A DNA stretch of 64,000 nucleotides from Cladopsammia gracilis. Its lineage: Eukaryota; Cnidaria; Anthozoa; Scleractinia; Dendrophylliidae. The DNA lies in assembly GCA_022457155.1 (NCBI GenBank), contig JAJGOT010000759.1:211995-275994 (forward strand), given 5' to 3'. The notes under the pieces are model-generated. The model did no database searches. It saw only the letters and a program-made list of their open reading frames with translations, and was not told the origin of the DNA. Position numbers and translations under genes: made by a program. Below, piece after piece: positions 55,039-64,000 of the stretch; position 1 is the stretch's first letter, and each line of letters opens with the position of its first letter.

Positions 55039-55920
55039 CCCGACTTAGTCAATCGATAATACCGATAATCGATAACATTCGATAACAATCGATAAAAATC
55101 GATTAATTTTTTCGAAATTCGATAAAAATCGATACAAGATTTCGTTGTCAGTAATCGATAATTATCGAATTTTGAATTAGGGCTATCGATTTTATCAGTA
55201 AATATCGAATTTATCGAAACTGAATTATCGTACCATTTTTCGCAACGGAAACACCAAAAGATATTAAAGAGCTCGCAGAAACACTTATAACAACTTCCCT
55301 GTTCGTTAATCGATAAAAATTGCTACATCTTTTCTACAAATTTAAGTAATACTCAGCGTGTGTTGTGTTTGAAATCCGCTTTAGATCCCTGGTTCAGGTT
55401 ATTCCACTAGGCTAGTCATGCAAATACTCTTGAATCATTCCTTATATTGATCACTTCTTATTCCCCATATTTCTTAGGTTAAAACGTGGTTTCAAAACCG
55501 CAGGAACAAGGAAAAAGAGAAAATTTAAACGATAACCTTGAAGCCGAGAAGCCGGAAAAGGAAAATTAATTCACGTTTGTAATCGAACAATAAAATCAGG
55601 AAGAAAGTCACAATGCAGTCTCTTGTTCTCTTGTACAGTGCTTGTCAACAAATCATTTCATTGCCGCCTTTGAAATCTACATTTAAAGAGTCAGAATTAA
55701 ACGCCCCGTCAACGTGAACAGGATAATTTTTATCGATTCCGAATCCGATTATCGATTATGAATCCGATAAAATCGTTAAAATAACACTTCGTCGAAGTGT
55801 GAGTATCGATTTTTATCGAATGGCCGATAAAGTCGATACCGTTTAAAATCAATTTATCTATAGATATCAATTTATCGAATGATTTTCCGATATCAATTTT
55901 TATCGATTGACTACGCCGGG
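55039..55920. mobile_element. TIR element with ATCGAT-rich arms
   Basis: The ends CCCGACTTAGTCAATCGATA and its partner (TATCGATTGACTACGCCGGG) are inverted. Each arm (55050-55215 and 55730-55915) is a dense series of ATCGATAA/TTATCGAT words in both orientations. The middle has no recognised gene. Confidence 0.65.
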
Positions 55921-56113
55921 TATTCAACAGTTCAGCCATTGAAGGAAAAGACAAAAGAATGGGAAGGCGATTTGAAAAAGCCTTATAAAGCAAATTTAAC
56001 CCCTCAAGTATAAATTGAGGCGGAAATTGCCTCTAAAATGTCTCAAAAAGGACATTCTTACCTTCGCTTTCGTCCGCCACTTTGAATGCAGTAGAGCGGC
56101 CATCATTCGCAAA

Positions 56114-56114
56114 C

Positions 56115-56145
<31 letters not shown>

Positions 56146-56623
56146 TGGGGGTACTTCCTAGTAATGGGCTAATGGGGATGTGACGCTGGATGGGGTCGCA
56201 TTTTCACGACTGGATTGACTATAATAGGGTTGCATTTTCAATAGAGTTACTATAATGGGGTCGCAAATTGTCGGAATTTTTTGGGGTAAGAAAATTCTTG
56301 GGTAGTTTTAGCTTGTAAATATTTTTGGCTAACAAATGTACCAGAAGGTTTGTAGGTGAAGAGTAAAGTCTCCTACATTTAATAAATGTGTCAACTCATT
56401 TGAAGATGACCTAGATAAAAGTGTTCCGAACTCAAGGTAGATGGCTAAACAGAAAGTGACTAAGTTGGGATTGCGAAATTTACATTTACTCAAAAGTGAC
56501 TAAGATGGGGTCTATTGGCCACAAAATAGACTATAATGGGGTAGGGGCTCTGAGAAGCCAGCGGCACATACCCAGCAAAAGTTGACCCAAGTACCCCCCC
56601 CCCCCCCCCTCCCCCTCCCCGGG
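56114..56623. mobile_element. TIR element with long G/C homopolymer ends
   Basis: The left end is CCC followed by a run of about 30 G, then GTGGGGGTACTT. The right end is the inverted counterpart (AAGTACCCCC...CTCCCCGGG). Inside, CTATAATGGGGT-type words recur at 56220, 56252 and 56530. About 510 bp, no coding capacity; frames across the C/G runs are artefacts. Confidence 0.6.
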
Positions 56624-57399
56624 TCGCAAACTCGATGAATTTTGACCTGAGAACGTGTTGTTTGATTTGACCTGGAGGCCTGTGGAAATGTTGGCCTCGC
56701 TGTCGTGATGAAAAATCCTGGTACCGAGGTTTCCCATAATATGCAGTTCCTTAGCATTCCATAAACAAACTCGACAAGGAAGTGAAAATAATGTAAAGTG
56801 GGCATCCCTGAGGAAGAAGATGTCATTTGTCGTTTTCTTCATTTCACTGCTGTTTCAACTCCTATTATTTTCACAATATGCTCGTAAGTGGTCACCACGT
56901 GTTTGTACGATTGTTTACCAAGTACTGTTTGAAGCTTTATAAGCTTATTACAATGTTCTCGTTGTAGAAACTGGTGCCTACATTCTCTTCACTACCTCCA
57001 TCATCGTCTGTTGAAGAAGGACAAACCTCATTCTTCTTTGGAGTTATAACCTTGACGGGCAAACTGTAGGTATTGCCCGATTTACTAATACTACTGCTGG
57101 TGTATTGGGGGCACCTACAATTGCCGCCAAGCAGCCCGCGGTCAGTGGTGAGAACGTAACTGTGTCATCGGGTTACGAACAACACTTCACTGCAGCTATA
57201 TCAGACACCCAAGCAACACTGACGATACTTGCTGCCCAAGATCAGTCAATGGAGACAAATACCTGTTTACGATACTAACTGCTTCCGAACTTTTTTAATC
57301 TGCAATCTAACGAGGTGGAGATTTCAGTACTGTGTAAGTAGTATCCAAACAGTCAAGATAACAAGTATCTTTAAAGTATTGAGCGTACCAGTACTAATC
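56624..57399. other. host DNA, no gene recognised
   Basis: Mixed-composition sequence with short frames only. No domain or element end recognised. Confidence 0.3.
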
Positions 57400-58298
57400 G
57401 GGGCCGTTCACACCTTACCTGTTAGATCGATCTCGGATCGATCGAGTATTTTAGGACCCGAGTATGAACTCTTCGAACAGGGCTGAGATCGATCTAAACC
57501 TGGGTTCTGTCCTGGTGTACCGGTACACAAGGGATTTTACATTGTATTCTCTTTGTTTGTGATCTATTATTTCCGTGTAGTCTATTGTTTAGTCTTTGTT
57601 TCGTTCTTTTTGTTACCGGTACACGAGGACAGAACCTAAATCTGAATCTGTAAGTTCAAAGCCAACGATGGCGGCAAAAAGAGGGAAACTTGGACGCAGC
57701 AAAAAACGCGTTTACCCATAAATTCATGGGTAAGAACTGAAATAAGTTCAAAGCTAGGAGTTCGAAAAACATTGGACGTGTATAAGAAATCACCGAAGAA
57801 TAACGAAAAGACTGTTTTCGAGTGAAATTTTGCTCAGTGTCGAACGAAAGTTAAACACCGAAAAGACAAATATAAGAAGCATAAGGACCAGCTTGCCAAG
57901 TCAGGCAAGTTGATGCGATAATGGGCGACAAACCCTTCACCAATCATATTCATTGTTTTTGTTATTCTTTAGTTTTTCCAAAACCACTCAGTTGTATAAC
58001 GGTTTTACAGTTGTAATCATTTATAGTGCTAGCCCCCGAGGAAGCTTTGTTTTGCAAAGCAAAATATTGGGCACTATTATATTCCACTTTTATTTATTTA
58101 CTTATTTTTTTTTTGCTTCTGCTTCTGTTTTTCTGCCGTAAGGATCAGTTTGCCATTTCGTTTGTTTCACTTCGAAGCTAAGGCCTGGTTACGAAGGTGT
58201 GACTGGTAAATGTTAATGCTCAATTCCTGAGGCAATCTCGGATCGATCGAGACCGATCTTATTTAGATCAATCTAAATGGCTAAGTGTGAACGACCCC
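57400..58298. mobile_element. TIR element with GGGGCCGTTCACAC ends
   Basis: 899 bp. The left end GGGGCCGTTCACACCTTA and the right end TAAGTGTGAACGACCCC are inverted. Each is followed inward by GATCGATC-rich stretches containing CTCGGATCGATCGAG, once at each end (57431 and 58238). No transposase seen and no duplication identified. Confidence 0.65.
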
Positions 58299-58735
58299 AT
58301 AGTGGCAAAGAGTTTATTTCAATGTCTACGATTATGCTTAACATGATATGCTTAACATGATACATGTACATGCAGGGTGAGATTACATGTGTAAAGTGAA
58401 AAAATCAGTCCAGAGCTCTGGGGTGCTAGCCCAAAAATAAATAATATGTTTTTAGAGTATGCAATTGCAACCAACTGGTCACCAGGCCATGCGCATGGTG
58501 TTAGGTATGGGTCGCACTTGGGAAAAGTTTTCATCTTTGCCGGCAAAAATCACCACAAAAATTTGAAACCACAGCCGGAAATGAAAACTTTAGTCAAATT
58601 GAGTAGGGTCGCACTTGGGAGAAAAGTGTCAGTGATGTCACTTTTCATAACTGACGTAGACCAGATACGCGTTTATCCGTGTGTTGTCTGAAAACAAGAA
58701 CTCGGCTTTAACCTCAACCAAAAATGCGTCCCGTT

Positions 58736-59165
58736 GCAGCACCGCTGATAACTATCACAGTGATACTCCTACTTTTTATTCAGTTAAATCAGCAGCAGTT
58801 TGTTTTCTTTCGTATGATGTACGAAAGATGGGCTAATGAATGCCTAACTGTTTTGACTGCCGCGATGATAACAGCAAGAAATCGACGGCAGCGAAGAATA
58901 CTTCGATCACCTTATGCTTGGTCTGTTCCTCGTCAGTGGAGTCGTGGTTTGATTTGCATTACTACGATCCAACGATACCCCAAGAATTTTTTCGGCAGCA
59001 GCTTCGCGTGACAAGAAATTCATTTAACCTCATTTTGAACATGTTGGGCCACAGTTTAGTACGACAACAATCGCGATTAAGAGATCCATTACTACCAGAG
59101 AAAATACTCGCGTTAGGACTCTAACCTTATTTTCAAGCCGATCAAAATTTTCGGCCCATAATCTT
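58736..59165 (+). pseudogene. Harbinger transposase N-terminal remnant
   Basis: Two frames, switching near 58950, encode the N-terminal region of a Harbinger nuclease. One carries RSPYAWSVPRQWSRG; the other carries FDLHYYDPTIPQEFFRQQLR, then TRNSFNLILNMLGHSLVRQQ and LRDPLLPEKILALGL. This is the helical region preceding the DDE nuclease domain; the catalytic domain itself is missing. A TAA follows at about 59122. Confidence 0.72.
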
Positions 59166-59257
59166 AGCAGCATTTTCTCTTCATCGCTCGTCCATTTATC
59201 GTACGAGCGATTCCCTTCCTCAGGTCCATGGTAAAGAAAGAGTGCGAACTGAAGCAA
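59115..59257 (-). pseudogene. Myb/SANT-like protein remnant of the Harbinger element
   Basis: The minus-strand frame has KWTSDEEKMLLRLWAENFDR, the first two helices of a Myb/MADF-like DNA-binding domain with the typical Trp spacing. Harbinger elements carry such a second gene, which helps bring the transposase to DNA. Its end overlaps the transposase remnant on the other strand; the domain is cut before its last helix. Confidence 0.65.
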
Positions 59258-59541
59258 ATATCGCGCGCTTTTTTTATTTTTATCGCGAGTGTTCTGTTAA
59301 ATTGTCATTCACTGACAAGCGTTGACAGTTACCGCTGTGATTCCTATTGTTCAGCTCGAGTTTTCCAAAATCTGCCTGCCCCACCCAAGCACTTCGGCGT
59401 CTTTGAAGTGTTTGCCGATTTTCGAATTTTTTGCCAGCCGGAAAAATTGGGGTCGCACTTGGCAATGTGCCCCGATGACAGATTTTGACCGCAAAGTAAA
59501 CACATTTTGTCAAAAATTTGCCAAGTGCGACCCATACCTTA

Positions 59542-62500
59542 GTGTACAAAGGCGTACCAAAAAACGTAATGCCAAAAACTGATCTAGAATGCAAGATTTA
59601 AAGACAACTGTAATAATGTAACAACAGAAATGGAAAGTACAACTCATGTGCATTTAGTTGGTAATAAGAAAATTGCCAAAAATTGAGTAATTTTAAATTT
59701 ACAACAAATCATATTTACGCACTAAAATTTACCGCTAAAACAGTAGGAAATGCGTTCGGAAATTTTCCAATTATTTTTACTTTCACAAAAAATGTTACAC
59801 AAAAGTCATAAAAGTGAAAATGCACATACCGTGTAAGTTGTAGAATCAAGGTGAAGATGTCTTACCTACCTGCAGTCAACAAGTTCAGAGATATAACCGA
59901 ATTTCTAGCGTTACATCGAAAATTTTTTAAGGAAATTTTAGGACGGAGAGTTTCAAACGTGTCAAGCGTTTCGCTCAGCGTTTGAATCGTTCATGTGTGC
60001 TACGGTACACACAGAAAGAACCCAATTTTGCTTCATGTAAATTTTATGTGAAAAGTGTAATTTGAGAGCAAGCTTCTTTTTCATGATCATGAATCCAAAA
60101 TACTTTCTAAAGGTCTAAACTTTTAAATGAAACTCAGATTTTAAAGAGTTCTGAATTCTGATTTCACAATATAATTGAGGGCACCCTGGAAAAGGTATGC
60201 AAAAATCGAACCAAAATCGAAACGTGGAAGCAAAGAATCGTGAATCGAACCAAATGGTCCTAATCGTGATTAATCGAGAATTCGATTAATCGTTACACCA
60301 CTACATGTAAACTGTATTTTCTTGTCGTGATGCAATGAACCTGAAGACGGTTTAAGTGTTGCTGGTGTGGGCTTTATACTAAAAAAAATAACAACCTGCC
60401 AAAGACGCTTGTGGCAACTTTAGTTCAACAGCTTAACATTGAACTTTCGCTTTCAAAGAAATACATGTAGCTCAATATTAATTATTTACTCAATGCATCA
60501 TACTGGAGAAACTTTGATAACAAAATTGCTTTTGAAGACACAGTTTTTACCTTTTGAATCAGTTCTTTGCGCCTTATAGAACTGGAGTATAGATAACTTG
60601 ACTGTGACAGTACACAGTGACGCCTGTGGTCATGCTTAGAAATAAAAGACAACATAAAAAGATCTTGATGAATATTAGTTTGCAAAGAAATAGGTCAAAA
60701 TTAATATATTATTGGCAAATCATAAAAAATTTAATAAATAAAACAACAGACACAGTATTTTGCCATTTGCATCATTTCTTTGGGCCTTTCATGCTTGACT
60801 GTGATGGTACATAGTGACACTTACCCCGAGAAAGGTGCAACAAGAAAGAATTTCTTCACAGTAGATTTTGGTCACATGCTAGCTAGGCAACGAGATCTTC
60901 TAACAGATTGATTTCATTTGAATGGCTAAAGAATTATTTTGAACGGCTCGCTGTGAACAGCTGACACAGAAGAAAATTTCGAACGGCTGGCTGTGAACAG
61001 CTACGGAAAAATTTTGAATGGAGTGAGTTTTCTGACAGAAAGCGAACAAAACCAAAATAGGTCACTTGATGTAAACAAGCAGCCCCAAGTGCCAATGCAT
61101 TAGTCACGCAAAATTCATGTGTAAAAGTCTTTCTGAACTTCATGTTTACCTATTGTCATAAATAAATAAATAAATATTAGCACCACCATGGTACTCTAAA
61201 ATCCAAAATAGAAATAAAGTTAATAAAATTAACGATGCTTTATGTATGTTCTAGTTGTCGTTTGAACAGCATAAAAGTGGTTTTCTTCCTCTGAAACCTA
61301 GTAAAACATGCATAAAACAGCTTCAGAAAAATTGCATAATTTGCATTATTTTCTTGCAATTTTCAGTTATAACTTTGTAATTTTTCAGTTGAAAATGAAA
61401 TGCTTACTTTCACAGATACAACAACATCAATTTGCAGTTCATTTATTTCTTGGGGGTCTTTGTGTTAAAATTTGTTTTCTGAGTCAGGTAAATCAGACAA
61501 CTGTCACAAATCTTCAGAAAACGTTTTCATTGTTGACAATATTTAACAAATTTTCTCTGAGTCTGAAGTGGTATTCACAGGATTCACAGGTGTGTGTCCA
61601 TCAAGTTATGGATGCATGTTCACTCTCAGGAATTGGATTGTGAGCAATTCCTTTCTACAGTATGCTATAATGAAAAAAATCTCTTTATACAAACAGTGTA
61701 AGCTCATCATGATGCTATGATTTGCAGTGTTTTCTTTTGTGTGGCCCAGGTTAGAAAGTCGTTATTAATTATAGTTTGCAGTCTGTCAGTAGTTAGCATA
61801 AAATAATAATCAAAGAGCTTGACTACCAAATTACACTGTAAACCTGGTATTTTGATTGTTTTACGAACCATGTCAAGCACACAAAATATACATTGTGTAG
61901 AGAGCAAAGAAATGAGGTCATATCATGATGACATATCATGATGATGGGATATTTTGCAATATCAACATCCACTGGTCTGGATCATTCTTTCATAATTTTT
62001 GTGTCTACAAGGAAATGAGAAAAACACTCTGAAGCAAAGCCAAAGATAAGTGAAATAACATTTTTGCGTAGCAAAAACCTCACTGAAAAAGATAAAGCAC
62101 AAGATGTCTTGGCCAATTAATCATTCATTATAATTGAAATTCTCAATGTTATAATAAATAATATATTTGTGTGTTGCATTTAGTAATTCCCTGGCAGCTC
62201 TCGTCCTTGTTTTACCAGGGTGAAAATAGTCTCTCAGAGTTCTTCAAAGAGAACTGTTGTCTGAGACTCAATCCCACCCGTCATTTGATGAATCTTGTTT
62301 TAATTTATTGTGTGGTTTAACACCGAAAGAGAGTTGTCACATTAATGATATAGCAATGGACATTTCATTTATCATGAGTTGTAAGTACATGTAGCATGGG
62401 TACACAAAGGCTTAAACAATTAAAAGCTATTATGATGCTCTGAAACTTATTACGTGTAGCTACATGTAACAAGTCACTGGTGAAAGTTAGTGAATACAGT

Positions 62501-63049
62501 GTATCTCACTGGCTGCATAACTGGCATACTGGTAATGTGATGACAGAACTGGTTGCCAAACAATATTAAACAGTGGCTTTACATGTAATAATTGCCATGT
62601 TTATATGATTCTGCAAGGAAACTTTGAGATTGATACAATTCAAAATAATTATTAAATAAATGTAACTGCCATTTTTATCCATTAATTCTTTTTAGAGAAC
62701 TATGATTTGAAACATCTACATTGTACTAACAAGTTTTAATGCCTTGAGTGAATATGATGGGTTTTTTAGCATAATTTATTTAGAATTTTAATAGAAATAC
62801 TAGAAACTTCTATGTTTACTTAGCAACAAGTTGTAATGATTTCCTTATCAACAGCGTGGCTTTTATTGTTTTGCCCAAATATTATGATTGTGCAATATGA
62901 TATCATTGACTGTATGCAAAACAGTAGCAGTCAAAACATTTTTTTGGAATTCAAGCAAGTTGCTTAACAATTACCGTAGCTTCAGTTTATCATTTCAAAT
63001 GCTGAAAAGAAAAACAACAGACTCGATGATGTTCTACAGTGTAGATGTT
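59542..63049. other. A+T-rich host DNA, no gene recognised
   Basis: Short frames only. A TCGATTAATCG-type terminus with ATCGAA words lies at 60200-60300 and may be one end of an old DNA transposon. A GAACGGCT-GCTGTGAACAGCT word occurs twice (60941 and 60980). Repeated GACTGTGAxxGTACAxAGTGAC lies near 60600 and 60797. An (AAAT) microsatellite is at 61158-61174. Confidence 0.35.
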
Positions 63050-63215
63050 GTATGTAGGTTAAGATTATTTTAGGTTTAAAATTATTTCAAACTAGTAAGG
63101 TTAATTTTTATTTTTCTTTGTCCCAGATTCATTAACATAACCTCAGACAAAGGAAAATAAAAATTAACCAAGTTTGAAATTATTTTAACCTAAAATAATT
63201 TCAACCTACGACATA
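63050..63215. repeat. foldback with ~75-bp arms
   Basis: The left arm (GTAGGTTAAGATTATTTTAGG, then GGTTAATTTTTATTTTTCTT) pairs with the right arm ending CCTACGACATAGATGTATC, around a loop of about 25 bp (63127-63147). A+T-rich, no coding content; looks like a small MITE or hairpin element. Confidence 0.75.
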
Positions 63216-64000
63216 GATGTATCCTTAGATATTTGTTGCAAAAAAAAAAAACTAGTAAGTCTAACTTTGCATAATATATTTTTGGCCTTTTTTACCCTGC
63301 TATTTCTACTGGCAATCTTTCAGTCTGATTTTACAATTAATTATTTTGTAGGGCAACTACTCTGCTAATAAAACTAAAATACTTGATTGTGCATTCAGTG
63401 ACATAAAAGATATAAAGAATTTAAACAAATGACTGGAAAAATTTGCATTAAAATGAGACCAAAACATTTGCATAGTTTACTTTATGCAAGGATAGAAACA
63501 AATTCAGCAGTGCACGCAGCAAATAGTCTCAGGACTGACAGTTTGCATTTTACAAATTAAAATTTAATTGTACCTCTCAGCTATCGATAGTCAACATTTC
63601 TACATGTAGGTGCCAAATTGTTTGACTGTTTCTCAGAGATCCAGACAGATTATAAATTTTTAAATAATTATAGGGGTCAGAGAGATAAAACAGGTGAATT
63701 TGGTTTGAGCTGAATTTGACTGAACGGGCAGGGGAAAATAGCAGAGGTTTTATTAGAAGCCAGGAACCGGCGGATTCTGCCAGCTACTTCCTAAATTATC
63801 GCCACCTACTTTTCGATTAATTTCACTGAATTTGCATACCCAGAATGCTGGAAATGCATTTCTGAGGTCCTAGATTTCAACATTTTCTGGTTGGGGGTAA
63901 TGCCCCCAGAGCCCCTGTAGATGAAAGGGGCCTTATGGCCCCTTTGTTGCCACTGCCATCTATTTTACAATTATTGCCACTTACTCATTTTATTGAAACC
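63216..64000. other. host DNA, no gene recognised
   Basis: A poly-A run at 63239-63250; otherwise featureless. A GGGGGTAATGCCCCCAGAGCCCC segment at 63895-63917 is locally palindromic. Confidence 0.35.

Larger units (their letters stand above)
58504..59538. mobile_element. PIF/Harbinger-like element
   Basis: 1035 bp with ends GGTATGGGTCGCACTTGG and CCAAGTGCGACCCATACC and a TTA duplication on both sides (58501-58503 and 59539-59541), as expected for Harbinger (TWA target). Internal GGGTCGCACTTGG copies near 58608 and 59450 may be extra transposase-binding sites. It contains remnants of both Harbinger genes. Confidence 0.87.

Noticed and set aside
56512..56842. Two overlapping 103/104-codon minus-strand frames
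   Set aside because: They cross a long C/G homopolymer, which opens frames artificially, and overlap each other.

Overview
The window looks like about 64 kb of a non-bacterial animal genome, most likely a cnidarian and plausibly an anthozoan such as a stony coral. It is A+T rich, and I found no convincing intact host gene. Instead it holds an integrated DNA virus/Polinton module, a 27 kb tandem array, and a dense set of eukaryotic transposable elements (CACTA, hAT, PIF/Harbinger, Penelope-like, LINE, SINE, MITEs). The organism is inferred from this repeat style; the sequence does not prove it.

Region 1 (1 to about 9135) is the right-hand part of a Polinton/Maverick (adintovirus-like) element, cut by the left edge of the window. 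It carries a virion module: adenain-type protease, a small glycine-rich virion-type protein, a major-capsid-like protein, a basic core-like protein, a penton-like minor capsid protein, a coiled-coil/acidic protein, an A32/FtsK-like packaging ATPase, a fibre-like protein and a small membrane protein. Protease, major capsid, basic protein and ATPase are open. At least five genes carry lesions: in-frame TAA stops in the penton-like and fibre-like genes, frameshifts at A9 runs in two genes, and further frameshifts at the ends of two small genes. DNA polymerase B and integrase are absent from the window. The right edge is a foldback of about 840 bp with 131-bp arms enclosing spaced short repeats.

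Region 2 (9.1 to 18.7 kb) is host DNA with MITEs, a 17-bp tandem repeat, two LINE fragments and a Penelope-like reverse transcriptase remnant.

Region 3 (18760 to 45881) is an array of twelve units of about 1.37-1.39 kb. It starts immediately after one copy of a 275-288 bp MITE and ends with another copy; a third copy sits at one internal junction. All other junctions read ACATGT or ACAGT, which is what is left if the MITE is removed down to its outer three bases. One unit carries an 8294-bp CACTA-like element (terminal CACTGG, TTC target duplication, 12 subterminal repeats and a decayed multi-exon gene). Two units carry the same 0.7 kb insertion.

Region 4 (45.9 to 64 kb) holds further elements, several with clean target-site duplications: a hAT derivative (8 bp), a tRNA-derived SINE (11 bp), an element with a RecQ-like helicase fragment (8 bp), and a Harbinger element with transposase and Myb-like remnants (TTA). 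Foldback and TIR elements of unknown class are also present. The last 4.5 kb is mostly featureless A+T-rich DNA.
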